A DNA stretch of 64,000 bases from CAWBLP01 sp963721065. Lineage in GTDB: Bacteria > Pseudomonadota > Alphaproteobacteria > Acetobacterales > Acetobacteraceae. Every line of letters starts with the position of its first letter. The first letter of the stretch is position 1. The notes below the pieces were generated by a model, which searched no databases, had not been told where the DNA came from, and saw only the letters and a program-made list of their open reading frames with translations. This document shows positions 44,634 to 53,810 of the stretch, piece by piece. The position numbers and the translations under genes were made by a program. The stretch is from the NCBI GenBank assembly GCA_963721065.1, contig CAVRHO010000007.1, forward strand, positions 124,001 through 188,000. The letters run 5' to 3'.

Positions 44634-45783
44634 ATGGCCGTATCCGACCTTGTTTCGGCGCTCGCTGATGCCTTCCATGAAGCAGCACTTGAGCCCGAAT
44701 TGTGGCCATCCGTTCTGTCGCGCCTTGGGGATGCGTTGGGGAGTGCAAGCGTCCTCCTCGCGGCTACCACTTCGGCCAACGGATTGAAGCTGCTTGAAGC
44801 GGCGCGGTTCGATCCGGCCAGGTTCGCGGCGTTCGCGGCCGAACAGGGTGCGCCGGATGCGAACGTGTACACGAGGCGCCTTCAGGAGATGCAGCCTGGA
44901 GAGTTGCTGTGGCGACAGTCCGAGATTCCCGACCGGGTCTGGATCGCGGATCCCGTGGTACCGCGACTTCCTGCGGCCACAAGGTCTTTGGGACGGCTTC
45001 GCTGCCCCGCTTGTGAAGCACACCGACGGTTTTGCCGCGATCGGTGTGTTTCGCAAGGTCAGCTTTGAAGAAGCCGAGAAGAAGGTCTTTCGGGACTGCC
45101 TCAGGGATCTCCACCGGGCGGTCAAAGTCGCGCTCCATCTCGGTACGCTCCAGACCCGTCTGAGTGCAGCAACGGAAGCTCTCGACCTGATCGCGGCCGG
45201 CGTTGTTCTGGTGGACCCGCAGGGACGCGTCGAATACGCCAATGCGGCCGCCCGCACGATCCTTGCGGAAAATGACGGCCTCAGCGTCGGATCTGGTGGT
45301 GTGTTGCGGGCCGCACGGACGGGCGACACGGTCGAACTGACACAACGTATCGCAGCGGCGGCCGGCGTGGCGCTTCGTGGTCGCCGCAACGGCGCCGGTG
45401 GACAGTCCGCCGGGGAAGGTGGCGCGCTGAACCTGCCGCGCCCGTCTGGTCGCCGGTCCCTTTCGGCATTCGTCGCGCCACTGCGGAGAACGCCCGTTGC
45501 GGGTAGCTGTGTCCTTCTCATTGTCACCGACCCTGAGCAACGCCGCGAGCTCTCGGCAGCGCTGATTGCACGACTGCATGGCCTCTCCTCTGCCGAATCG
45601 CGCCTGATCTCTCACCTTGCAGTGGAGGGAGAGCTCCGAGGGGCGGCCATGGCGATGGGAATTTCGGCCAATACGGCGAAGACCCTGTTGCAGAGGGCCT
45701 TCGAACGAACCGGCACGCATCGCCAGGCAGAACTGCTGGCGCTTGTACTGCGTGGCCCTGCGGGTCTGATCTTTCGGGCATAG
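44634..45783 (+). pseudogene. LuxR-family-type transcriptional regulator, frameshifted
   Basis: A protein of about 382 residues: an N-terminal sensor part (VSALADAFHEAALEPELWPS), a PAS-like middle (ATEALDLIAAGVVLVDPQGRVEYANAAA) and a C-terminal LuxR-type helix-turn-helix (LSSAESRLISHLAVEGEL, GISANTAKTLLQRAFERTG). The first frame fails after RVWIADPV; the neighbouring frame picks up with YRDFLRPQGLWDGFAAPL. The 1150 bases equal 383 codons plus one. Removing one G of GGTAC at 44957-44961 restores the frame. Start at 44634 follows GGAG; an ATG at 44586 is an alternative. It precedes the AEC carrier gene by about 150 bases and may regulate it. Confidence 0.82.
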
Positions 45784-45935
45784 AAAAGTCGGGCAGTGTC
45801 ACCCGTCCGGGTGACAGGGGTTGTCTCGTCTGTCGGTAGTCTGCCGGAACCCTGGCGCTTTGAATGTCGGCAATGTTCGCGCGGGGCAAGTCTCGACACC
45901 GGGCCGCCTCTCCGTCGCAACAGAAATGCGCATCA

Positions 45936-46820
45936 ATGACAATAATCATGCATGTGCTGGCTGCCGTCATTCCCGTGCTTGTCGTGATCGGGATCGGGTT
46001 CTGCTGGATTCGCTCCGGGCGTAAACTGGAGAACGCGATGCTGACCCCGCTTGTGGTGGATATCGGCACGCCGTGCCTGATCCTCGCGACGTTCATGCGG
46101 ATCCACATCGCGCCGGCCAGGTTCGTAACACTCTCGCTGGCCTCGGTAACAGCGCTCGTCTGCTTTGCCGCGGCGGCATTCGTGGTGCTGAAGCTGCTCA
46201 GTCTTCGCGTTCGCACGTTCCTGCCCTCGCTGACATTCCCGAACAACGGCAATCTTGGCCTTCCGCTCGCGGCGTATTCATTCGGCAGCCAGGGGTTGGG
46301 CTACGCGATCGTGTTCTATGCGCTGTGCATGGTCGGCCAGTTCACGTTCGGCCAGGCCATCGCCGCCGGGCGCTCGAACTGGGGCGGCATCCTCCGGCTG
46401 CCATTGATCTACGCGACCGCGTTGGGTGTCGTTGCATCTGTTGCCAACGTGTCGCTGCCTGCGTGGTTGACCAACACCATCACGCTGATCGGCGGAATGA
46501 CGATCCCATTGATGTTGATGATGCTCGGCGCATCGTTGGCCCGCCTGCAAGTCCGATCGTTCGGCCGAGCCGCGTTCCTGTCCGCCATCCGGATCGTCTT
46601 CGGCGCGGCGACCGGATATGGGGTGGCCTTCATGTTCGGCCTGCATGGCACGGCCCAGGCGGTACTGATCATGCAATGTGCGATGCCGGTTGCGGTTTAC
46701 AATTACCTCTTCGCACAGAAATGGGACAATGAACCCGAGGAAGTAGCCGGTCTCGTCGTCATTTCCACGGTCGCATCAGTCGTGAGTGTGCCGACGCTGT
46801 TGTGGGTCCTGATTTCCTGA
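45936..46820 (+). CDS. AEC (auxin efflux carrier) family transporter
   Basis: A 294-residue membrane protein with ten hydrophobic segments. The family's conserved LTFPNNGNLGLPLAAYSFG segment (Asn-rich discontinuous helix) and LIMQCAMPVAVYNYLFA toward the end are clear. Bacterial AEC carriers move dicarboxylates such as malate or malonate, or other organic anions. The ATG at 45936 is preferred; one at 45948 is also possible and the frame is open to 45864. A small hypothetical gene follows after 12 bases and an SDR further on, perhaps one unit with the LuxR-type gene. Confidence 0.9.
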   Translation: MTIIMHVLAAVIPVLVVIGIGFCWIRSGRKLENAMLTPLVVDIGTPCLILATFMRIHIAPARFVTLSLASVTALVCFAAAAFVVLKLLSLRVRTFLPSLTFPNNGNLGLPLAAYSFGSQGLGYAIVFYALCMVGQFTFGQAIAAGRSNWGGILRLPLIYATALGVVASVANVSLPAWLTNTITLIGGMTIPLMLMMLGASLARLQVRSFGRAAFLSAIRIVFGAATGYGVAFMFGLHGTAQAVLIMQCAMPVAVYNYLFAQKWDNEPEEVAGLVVISTVASVVSVPTLLWVLIS

Positions 46821-46832
46821 GGAGGCGTTCAC

Positions 46833-47234
46833 ATGAAGGTCAGGGCAACGTGTATCGACGCGATTCTCGATGCAACACTGTCGAGTGATCAGCAGCACTG
46901 TGCGATCCGGCTGCGCGACGCGGACGCCACGGAATTCACACTGGGCATTCCGGTCGCGCAGTTGGCGCGTCTGGTCGAGAGCTCCGCACGCATGCTGGCT
47001 GAAAGCGCACGGAATGGGTGCGACATCGAAAGCAAGCTGACCGGCACCAAAGGACGGTTTCCGGTGCTTTGGTGGAACATCTCGCCCGGTGCGGAGGAGA
47101 CCGTCGTGCTTGTGCTGACGCTCGAATCCGGCGGCAGTCTCGCTTTTGTACTCCCGCGTGAAACAGCGGTCAGGCTTGGCGATGCGCTTTGCGCGCAAGG
47201 GGTTCAGGTCGGGTTCGGGCCACACCCCACATGA
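46833..47234 (+). CDS. Hypothetical protein downstream of the AEC carrier
   Basis: A 133-residue soluble protein (start MKVRATCIDAILDATLSSDQ) with a probable beta-sandwich pattern and no named domain. GGAGG stands about 10 bases before the ATG, overlapping the end of the AEC gene, so translation is probably coupled. Segments such as FTLGIPVAQLARLVESSARM and GGSLAFVLPRETAVRLGDAL suggest a small sensory or binding domain. Its role with the carrier is not known. Confidence 0.72.
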   Translation: MKVRATCIDAILDATLSSDQQHCAIRLRDADATEFTLGIPVAQLARLVESSARMLAESARNGCDIESKLTGTKGRFPVLWWNISPGAEETVVLVLTLESGGSLAFVLPRETAVRLGDALCAQGVQVGFGPHPT

Positions 47235-47568
47235 ACGACGCCTCTCAAGGTCGCGCGTGCCGATGGTTTCAGGCGGGGTGAGCACGCGGGACCACCACAC
47301 AGACCGACGACGGTCGGTGCCGGCCCGTTGCGCAGGACAACAGACAAACAGGCTTGTGGCTGCAACTCCCGGCGGCGGCGGTATCAAGCGGCAGGTCGTC
47401 GCGCGCTTCGACCACTGGTTGATGCGGGGGGATCAGGCGATGGCCGCGCCGACATCGACCACTGCGGTGAACGCGATGGAGCCGCGTGCGCATCCGCCGT
47501 ACAGTGTTGCGGCGGGCCGCGGCTGCATTCCAGTATTGCGTCCTCAATCATGCCAGGCGGGGGATCGG
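47235..47568. other. Intergenic region upstream of the SDR gene
   Basis: About 330 bases. The frame of the SDR gene is open through it but the translation is not protein-like, so I keep it as non-coding. No palindromic element or clear terminator. Confidence 0.5.
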
Positions 47569-48324
47569 ATGGAACTGGATGGCAGGGTCGCGCTGGTGAC
47601 CGGCGCGCAACAGGGGATCGGCCGAGCGATCGCGGTGGCTCTGGCGCAGGCGGGGGCGGACGTGGCGGTCAACTTCCTCGACGACCAGCGCGCCGCCGAA
47701 AGCGTGGCCGAGGCGGTCCGCGGCGCCGGGCGCCGGGCGGTGCTGCTGCAAGGCGACGTCGCGCGAGTCGCCGCCTGTCATGAAATGGTGGCGCAGACGG
47801 TCGCCCAGCTCGGCGGCATCGACATCCTGGTGAACAACGCCGGCGTCTTCCCGCGCGTGCCGTTCCTGAAGATGACCGAAGCCGACTGGGACTTCGTCAT
47901 CGACGTCAACCTGAAGGGCACCTGCTTCTGCTCCCAGGCGGCGGCCAACGCGATGATCGCCGCCGGCCGGCCGGGCACGATCATCAGCCTGGCGTCGCAG
48001 TCGATCACCGGCCGCTCCCCGGACGGCGCGCATTATGCCGCCAGCAAGGGCGGGATCGTGTCGCTGACCCGCGCGCTGGCGCTGGAACTGGCGCCGCACG
48101 ACATCCGGGTGAATGCGATCGCCCCCGGGCTGACCGACACGGCCCAGCCGCGCTACGGCCATACCGAGGACGAACTCCGCGAGCGGGCGGCGCAGACCCC
48201 CATGCGGCGCATGGGGCGGCCGGAGGAGATCGCCGCGGTCGCGGTCTTTCTGGCCAGTGACAAGGCCTCGTTCATGACCGGGCAGGCCCTGCATGCCAAC
48301 GGCGGCACCTACATGCCGTCATGA
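47569..48324 (+). CDS. Short-chain dehydrogenase/reductase
   Basis: Classical SDR of 251 residues, start MELDGRVALVTGAQQGIGRA with the cofactor motif TGAQQGIG, LVNNAGVFPRVPFL, the catalytic Ser in IISLASQS, YAASKGG (Tyr and Lys), and the C-terminal FLASDKASFMTGQALHANGG. An Asp (FLDD) after the second strand suggests preference for NAD(H) rather than NADP(H), as an inference. The ATG at 47569 is the family start even though the frame is open to 47146. Substrate unknown; many relatives oxidise sugars or sugar acids. Confidence 0.9.
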   Translation: MELDGRVALVTGAQQGIGRAIAVALAQAGADVAVNFLDDQRAAESVAEAVRGAGRRAVLLQGDVARVAACHEMVAQTVAQLGGIDILVNNAGVFPRVPFLKMTEADWDFVIDVNLKGTCFCSQAAANAMIAAGRPGTIISLASQSITGRSPDGAHYAASKGGIVSLTRALALELAPHDIRVNAIAPGLTDTAQPRYGHTEDELRERAAQTPMRRMGRPEEIAAVAVFLASDKASFMTGQALHANGGTYMPS

Positions 48325-48540
48325 GACCTGGAGACGCGCCGGCCCACGGCGGCGGTGCGACGAGCCGGACGGGTTCCCGCCTGGCTGCCGTCGATGCCTG
48401 GCCGCCGCGGCAATCGGGTAACGCAGCCCGCTACCCATCAATCCGGTGACGCGGTCCGCCATCCATCCCGTGAGCGACGCGGCCCGCCACCCGTGCGGAC
48501 CGCGCCAGACCCGTTCGGCAATCCGCGGTGAAGCCCGCGA

Positions 48541-49209
48541 TCAGAACCGGTACCCCACGCCGGCACCCACCACCAGCGGGTTCAGCGCCACCTTGGCCTT
48601 GATCGCGCCGCTGTTCACGCTCGCGGTGGTGTTCAGGAAGATCTGCTTCACGTCGGCGTTCAGGAACCAGTGGCCGCCGACGTTGTAGTCCACGCCCGCC
48701 TGCAGCACTGCGCCGACATTGTTGTCCAGCCCCAGCCGGTTGACCGCGCCGCCGGCTGCGTGGGCGCCGTAGAAGAACGTGGCGTTGATGCCCACGCCGA
48801 TATACGGGCTGAACCGCTGGTGCGGAAAGAAATGGTACTGCGCGGTGAGCGTCGGCGGCAGCACCCACACGCTGCCAACCGGCGTGCGCGCGCCAAGCGC
48901 CGAGTTGGTCACCGCGATGTCGTGCTGCGTGGTCGCGGCGATCAGTTCAACCGCGACGTGGTCGGTGATGAAATAGGTGAAGTCCAGCTCGGGTGCCGCA
49001 CTGTTGCTGACATCGACATGGCCGCCGATCACCGACACCGAGCTGGACGAGTCCAGCGGCATCACGCCGATGCCGCGCAGACGCAGCATCAATGTGCCGG
49101 CTTCCTTGCCGACCGGCGGCGCCGACAGGTCGAAGGGGGACTGGGCCGAGGCAGCCGTGGTCAGTGCCAATGCTGCCGTAAGGGTGGCAGCGAAAAGTGA
49201 GCGTCGCAT
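48541..49209 (-). CDS. ompW: OmpW family outer membrane protein
   Basis: A 222-residue beta-barrel. Residues 1-22 are a Sec signal peptide (MRRSLFAATLTAALALTTAASA). The mature part shows LMLRLRGIGVMPLDSSSSVSVIGGHVD, DFTYFITDHVAVELIAATTQ and the C-terminal VVGAGVGYRF, ending with the terminal aromatic needed for assembly. OmpW forms an eight-stranded barrel for small hydrophobic molecules. An FNR/FixK box lies 75 bases upstream of the start; ompW in E. coli is also oxygen-regulated through FNR. The gene is monocistronic. Confidence 0.94.
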   Translation of the reverse strand: MRRSLFAATLTAALALTTAASAQSPFDLSAPPVGKEAGTLMLRLRGIGVMPLDSSSSVSVIGGHVDVSNSAAPELDFTYFITDHVAVELIAATTQHDIAVTNSALGARTPVGSVWVLPPTLTAQYHFFPHQRFSPYIGVGINATFFYGAHAAGGAVNRLGLDNNVGAVLQAGVDYNVGGHWFLNADVKQIFLNTTASVNSGAIKAKVALNPLVVGAGVGYRF

Positions 49210-49283
49210 CGTTTCTCCTTGACCGGCGGTGCCGGTGCATCGACAGAGCGGTGGCCAGAAGCCACGCGTCAGGCGAAACGACT

Positions 49284-49297
49284 TTGATTCAGATCAA
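49284..49297. promoter_or_regulatory. FNR/FixK-type box
   Basis: TTGATTCAGATCAA is an exact TTGAT-N4-ATCAA palindrome. It is between divergent ompW (75 bases to its start) and the MFS gene (152 bases), so either or both may respond to oxygen through a CRP/FNR regulator. Confidence 0.72.
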
Positions 49298-49448
49298 ACG
49301 CGGCGCCGGTGTTGCTGCATAAGCGGCACTGTTGCATCAACGGCACAGTCGGCCACGGCCGGGCAGGCGGTCCGCGCCCATGGCCGTTCGTTGACCTGCC
49401 GCAATCGGGCGGCCATCTTTCGGCAATGGATGAAAAGGACCACCGCCC

Positions 49449-50657
49449 ATGGCGCTGAGCCGCACGACGCGTGTGAACCTGCTGATCAGCAACGGCCACT
49501 TCCTGTCGCATTTCTACGTGCTGTGCCTGCCGCCGCTGTTCATCGCCTGGCAGAACGCGTTCCACGTGTCGTTCGCCGAACTGGGTCTGACGGTGGCGCT
49601 GATGTCCGGCACCACGGCGCTGCTGCAGACCCCGGTGGGCTTTCTGGTGGACCGCTACGGCGCCCGGCCGTTCCTGGTCGGCGGTGCGCTGCTGATGTCG
49701 CTGTCCATGACGGCGATGGGCCTGGCCACCACCTTCTGGCAGATCCTGGGGCTGGCCCTGCTGTCCGGCATCGGCAATTCGGTGATTCACCCCGCCGACT
49801 ACGCGATCATCAGCGGCTCGGTGGACAAGGACCGCATGGGCCGGTCCTTCGCGCTGCACACGTTCAGCGGCAATCTGGGTTTCGCCGCCGGTCCGCCGGT
49901 GATGGCGCTGCTGATCGTCACCCTCGGCTGGCGCCCCAGCCTGATGCTGGTCGGGCTGCTGGGCATTCCCGTGGTGATTTCCATCCTGCTGCAGAGCGGC
50001 GTCCTGCAGGACCAGGCGCGCGCGCCGCACAAGCATGCCGCCAAGATCAGCGGGCGGGCGCTGCTGCTGAACCGCACCATGCTGCTGTTCTTCGGCTTCT
50101 ACCTGTTCAGCGCGATGGCGGGGGCGGGGGTGCAGGCCTGGCTGATCACCGTGCTGCACACGGTACGCGGGCTGGAACTGGCCGTCGCGTCCTCGGCCCT
50201 CACCGGCTACATGGTCGGCGCGACGCTGGGCGTGCTGGCGGGCGGCTGGGTCGCCGACACCTATAACGATCGCGTGCTGGGCTTCACCATCGTCGTCGTC
50301 CTGGTCGCCGCGGCGCTGGTGGTCGGGGTGGACGTGCTGCCGCTGCCGGGCGTGGCGGCGATCGGCGGGATGTTCCTGGCCGGCTTCATGCTGGGCACCA
50401 GCCGCACGCCGCGCGACGTCATGCTGAAGGACGCGGCACCGCCGGGCCAGATCGGCAAGGTGTTCGGCTTCGTCAGCGCCGGCCTGCCGCTGGGCAGCGC
50501 CCTGACTCCGGTGCCGTTCGGCTTCCTGATCGACCGCGGCCACCCGGAGATGATCCTGCTGCTGGTCGCGGCGCTGATGGTGCTGAGCCTGTTCTGTGTG
50601 ACCACGGCGCGTTCGGTCGCACCGGATTCTTCCGTGGCGCCGGCCCCGGCGGAGTAG
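49449..50657 (+). CDS. MFS transporter
   Basis: A 402-residue major facilitator carrier with twelve hydrophobic segments. It starts SRTTRVNLLISNGHFLSHFYVL, and the short loop after the second helix reads FLVDRYGARPFLVGG (the family's D-R-x-G motif). The pattern recalls fosmidomycin-resistance-like carriers. The gene is divergent from ompW across an FNR box and is followed after 43 bases by a phosphoesterase gene on the same strand. Substrate unknown. Confidence 0.9.
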   Translation: MALSRTTRVNLLISNGHFLSHFYVLCLPPLFIAWQNAFHVSFAELGLTVALMSGTTALLQTPVGFLVDRYGARPFLVGGALLMSLSMTAMGLATTFWQILGLALLSGIGNSVIHPADYAIISGSVDKDRMGRSFALHTFSGNLGFAAGPPVMALLIVTLGWRPSLMLVGLLGIPVVISILLQSGVLQDQARAPHKHAAKISGRALLLNRTMLLFFGFYLFSAMAGAGVQAWLITVLHTVRGLELAVASSALTGYMVGATLGVLAGGWVADTYNDRVLGFTIVVVLVAAALVVGVDVLPLPGVAAIGGMFLAGFMLGTSRTPRDVMLKDAAPPGQIGKVFGFVSAGLPLGSALTPVPFGFLIDRGHPEMILLLVAALMVLSLFCVTTARSVAPDSSVAPAPAE

Positions 50658-50700
50658 CATCCTGGGGCGAACCCGAACGATCCACCGCGGGAGGACGCCC

Positions 50701-52056
50701 ATGCCGCCGCCGATTCGCCGCATCGTCGTGCTGATGATGGAGAACCACGCGTTCGACCGGGTGCTGGGCTGGACCCACCAGCGCTACCCCGGCATCGAGG
50801 CGGTGGACCCCGAACACCCCCACACCAATCCGGACCCGCGGTCCGGCGATCCGATCGCGCAGACCATCACCCGTGCCCGGAACATCCGGCAGGATCCGGG
50901 GCACGAACTGGACAACGTGCTGAACCAGATCCGCAACGGCAACCAGGGCTTCGTCGCCGATTTCGTGTCGCGCTATCCGCAGGCGTCGAAGGCCGAACGG
51001 CAGGAGGTGATGGCCTGGTACCCGTATGCGTTCCTGCCGGCCACGCATTTCCTGGCGTACAACTTCGTGGTCTGCGACCACTGGTTCTCCTCTGTGCCGG
51101 GCCCCACCTGGCCGAACCGGTTCTTCGTGCACAGCGGCACCTCGCTGGGCCACACCGACATGCCGCAGGGTGTGTTCAATCCGGCCCTGTACTGGTACGA
51201 CCAGGACACGCTGTATGACGCGCTGGACCAGGCGCATGTCACCTGGCGCATCTACCACGGCGACTTCCCCCAATCGCTGCTACTGGTGCACCAGTGGGAC
51301 AAGCTGGACCACTACCGCACCTTCGACCACTGGCAGGCGGACGTGTCTGCGGGTGACCTGCCGCAATACGTGTTCATCGAGCCGACCTATTTCGGTGCCG
51401 GCGAGAATGACCAGCACCCGCCGCACGACGTGATGCGCGGGGACGCGCTGATCGCCCAGGTGTTCAATGCGCTGCACGCCAACCAGGCGGTGTTCGAGGA
51501 GACGCTGCTGGTCCTGCTGTACGACGAGCATGGTGGCTTCTACGACCACCTGACGCCGCCACGGACGATTCCCCCGGACAGCCATACGGACGCATTCGCC
51601 TTCGACCAGTTGGGCGTGCGGGTGCCGGCGATCCTGGTCTCCCCCTGGCTCGAGCCCGGCTATATCGACCCGGTGTACGACCACACCAGCCTGCTGCGGC
51701 TGGCCGGCCAGCTCTGGCCCGGGGTGGTGCCGCCGGGCGCGCGGGCGAAGCAGGCGAATTCGCCGCTGGACGCGCTGACCTGGCGTGACACGCCGCGGCG
51801 GGCCATTCCGCCGGCGCCTGTGAAGCAGGACGTGGTGGCGGTGCAGTCGCAGCCTGCCCTGACCGGCCAGAAGCAGGCGCTGTTCACCTTCAGCCAGTAC
51901 CTGGAAAGCCGGGTAAGCGACCCCGCGAAACGCGCCGAGCTGATGGGCCGGTCGCATGAGGCGATGGACGGCTCCTTCGCCCAAGGCAAGCTCGCGGCCG
52001 ACCGGGCGGCAGCGTTCATGGCGGAGCGGGCCGGGCAGGGCAGGCGGCAGGCCTGA
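50701..52056 (+). CDS. Phosphoesterase family protein (phospholipase C/AcpA-like)
   Basis: A 451-residue alkaline phosphatase-fold enzyme of the phosphoesterase family (phospholipase C and acid phosphatase AcpA). RIVVLMMENHAFDRVLGW near the N-terminus supplies the metal-binding Glu-Asn, PGPTWPNRFFVHSGTSLG holds the middle conserved block, and YDEHGGFYDHLTPP the second metal site. No signal peptide is seen, unlike most secreted members, so it may act inside the cell or the N-terminus may be incomplete. GGGAGG precedes the ATG. It may be co-transcribed with the MFS gene. Substrate could be a phosphodiester or phosphomonoester. Confidence 0.9.
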   Translation: MPPPIRRIVVLMMENHAFDRVLGWTHQRYPGIEAVDPEHPHTNPDPRSGDPIAQTITRARNIRQDPGHELDNVLNQIRNGNQGFVADFVSRYPQASKAERQEVMAWYPYAFLPATHFLAYNFVVCDHWFSSVPGPTWPNRFFVHSGTSLGHTDMPQGVFNPALYWYDQDTLYDALDQAHVTWRIYHGDFPQSLLLVHQWDKLDHYRTFDHWQADVSAGDLPQYVFIEPTYFGAGENDQHPPHDVMRGDALIAQVFNALHANQAVFEETLLVLLYDEHGGFYDHLTPPRTIPPDSHTDAFAFDQLGVRVPAILVSPWLEPGYIDPVYDHTSLLRLAGQLWPGVVPPGARAKQANSPLDALTWRDTPRRAIPPAPVKQDVVAVQSQPALTGQKQALFTFSQYLESRVSDPAKRAELMGRSHEAMDGSFAQGKLAADRAAAFMAERAGQGRRQA

Positions 52057-52078
52057 TGAGACGCTCGGCGACAGCGCG

Positions 52079-52447
52079 CTATGTCAACGCAAGGACCTCG
52101 TCCTCCCAGGGGCCACGCAGGAAATCAATCACATCCAGCGATCCATCGTCTGCCCAGAGCATTCTCAGTACCAATCCGGATTCCCAGATTTCGAGACCGT
52201 AGGGCAGCGTCTGCTGAGGACGCTGCCGTTCAATGGCGTGGCGGTATGCCGGCGAGGATGCTTCGCCTGCCTGCATCTCGTTGAAGGGCGTCCAGTGACG
52301 AAACAGCCAGGGGTCGAGGCCGAGTTCAATCACTCGCACCGAGTCACGCTGTATCTCCAGAGAACCACGGGCGCGCAGAAGCGGCAGAACATGGTCGCGG
52401 ATAGCCACTGCCCGTTCCTCGCCCGACGCCACGAGCCTCAGTGCCAT
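52079..52447 (-). CDS. Small hypothetical protein
   Basis: A 122-residue protein starting MALRLVASGEERAVAIRDHV; no known domain. The Trp-rich middle (DPWLFRHWTPFNEMQ) and acidic end (WADDGSLDVIDFLRGPWEDE) look like real protein. Its ATG directly follows the stop of the upstream small gene, so the two are translationally coupled. They lie tail-to-tail with the phosphoesterase gene. Possible toxin-antitoxin or immunity pair, but nothing in sequence proves this. Confidence 0.65.
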   Translation of the reverse strand: MALRLVASGEERAVAIRDHVLPLLRARGSLEIQRDSVRVIELGLDPWLFRHWTPFNEMQAGEASSPAYRHAIERQRPQQTLPYGLEIWESGLVLRMLWADDGSLDVIDFLRGPWEDEVLALT

Positions 52448-52687
52448 CTATACCGCCGACGCAGAGTGGCCGGAATTGACCGCGTGCTGCGGCCGGGCGC
52501 CTGCTGCTTCAAACGCCGCCGAGATCGCCCCAACCGCGCGCTGCACCGTCATCTCCTTCAGCACATGCACACCCCCAGCGGAGGTGGACAGCTTCACGCT
52601 GCCTTGCTCGTCATACACCGCGACGATGTGAGTAATCTGCACGGCGACGATCCCGCTGCCGGCCACTTCAAACGTAATCCAGTTCAT
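52448..52687 (-). CDS. Small hypothetical protein, coupled partner
   Basis: A 79-residue protein starting MNWITFEVAGSGIVAVQITH, with a beta-rich first half (IVAVYDEQGSVKLSTSAGGV) and a helical second half (VQRAVGAISAAFEAAGA). No named domain. The next gene starts at the base after its stop. The segment pattern resembles small phage- or plasmid-associated proteins. It heads the leftward patch of small genes. Confidence 0.6.
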   Translation of the reverse strand: MNWITFEVAGSGIVAVQITHIVAVYDEQGSVKLSTSAGGVHVLKEMTVQRAVGAISAAFEAAGARPQHAVNSGHSASAV

Positions 52688-52910
52688 GTCAGGCCACGCG
52701 AGAGGGGATGACGCCCCCTATCTGCCGGCATCCTGGGATCATATGAAACTCGGAGAAGCACGTGTTTGCTGGCCATGGCTCAAGCCTCCGACATGGTGTG
52801 TGTTGCTTGCCTGTCCCTTCGGGCCGGGCGCACGGCATCGTCGCCGCAACGGTTCACCGTGGGGCTGATGGCAGACGCTCGGCTGACGTTACGCGCAACC
52901 AGGATTGCCA

Positions 52911-53259
52911 TCAGAGTTGTCGGCGCCAGCGAGGCCACCTTGCCAGGAGGCGCACCATGCCGGGCGTGCTGGTCGTCGGTACAGGCAATGCATCGACCAG
53001 GCGCTTTGCGATCGCCGTTGCTTCAGGCAGGGTCCACGGGCTTTGTGGCACGGCGGCGATGATCTGAGCCAAGTGAAGGCTTGCCTCCGCCTTCGGCAAG
53101 TCCGCCAGGCGGCGTGCTTCCGTCCATGCGTCTCTGCCGTTGCGGGCAAACAGGGAAAGCAGAACTCAATGTCATGCCGTTGGCCTGAGTTCCCACCTGA
53201 GCGAAAAGGAACTCGTCCAGATCGGACTGTCGCGGAGTTGCCTTTCTGGGCTTCGACAC
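52911..53259 (-). pseudogene. Small hypothetical protein, frameshifted
   Basis: Two frames combine to a sensible 115-residue protein: SDLDEFLFAQVGTQANGMTL from the first, then LLSLFARNGRDAWTEARRLA and IIAAVPQSPWTLPEATAIAK from the next, ending in ARWPRWRRQL. The pattern (FLFA.VG.EANGM.LSVLS.LAR, D.W.EA.RLA.LP) is one I associate with unnamed small alphaproteobacterial proteins. The 349 bases equal 116 codons plus one, so a single extra base near 53145-53171 explains it. Function unknown. Confidence 0.6.
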
Positions 53260-53374
53260 CGTGCGTTCCTAAATTGAGGGAAGCGTGCGCGTGAAGTGGG
53301 TCTGCCTTGACCTGGCTACAAGCAGGTTCATTGACAGGCGGCCGACGTCAGTCAACGCGCATGTCAAAACCACA

Positions 53375-53782
53375 TCACACGGCAGGCGCACGTGGGGGTG
53401 TGCAGCCGATCGTCCTGCAGGTGGCCTCGACGGCCTGCGTCAGGCACGTTGCCCTTGCCCAGGCGGGCCTGTCGTAACGCCGTGTGTCATAGCTGCGGTA
53501 GATCGTCGGATTTATACGAACCTCCGCCCACTCGGTGATGCCGACGTCTTCAGAACCGGGAGCATCCGCAAGTGCGTCGATCTTCGGATGATGCTGGAGC
53601 CACATCTGGCAGATCAGGCCGGCAAGTTGGTCAATGCGCCGCAGTCCGGCCTCGATCGAATCTTCAGTCTGATAGCTGCCAGTAAATGGACTCCATACCT
53701 CGAATTTGAAACCGGAGACCTGGGATTGATCTACGGCTCGGGTGACTTTCAACGACGGGCGATGCAATCGTTGTCTGATCAT
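53375..53782 (-). CDS. Hypothetical protein downstream of FYDLN gene
   Basis: A 135-residue reading from the ATG at 53782, with AGGAGG about 13 bases upstream. Middle segments look like protein (SGFKFEVWSPFTGSYQTEDS, AGLRRIDQLAGLICQMW), and the C-terminal end is less typical. The open frame continues upstream to 54064 but there is only a shadow of the FYDLN gene. It follows the FYDLN gene by 28 bases and may be co-transcribed. No known domain. Confidence 0.5.
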   Translation of the reverse strand: MIRQRLHRPSLKVTRAVDQSQVSGFKFEVWSPFTGSYQTEDSIEAGLRRIDQLAGLICQMWLQHHPKIDALADAPGSEDVGITEWAEVRINPTIYRSYDTRRYDRPAWARATCLTQAVEATCRTIGCTPPRAPAV

Positions 53783-53810
53783 TTTTTGTTCGGTCCCTCC
53801 TGGTGGTTCG

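Noticed and set aside
49269..50723. 484-residue leftward open frame
   Set aside because: Antisense to the MFS gene and covering the FNR box; His/Gln/Arg-rich with no domain.
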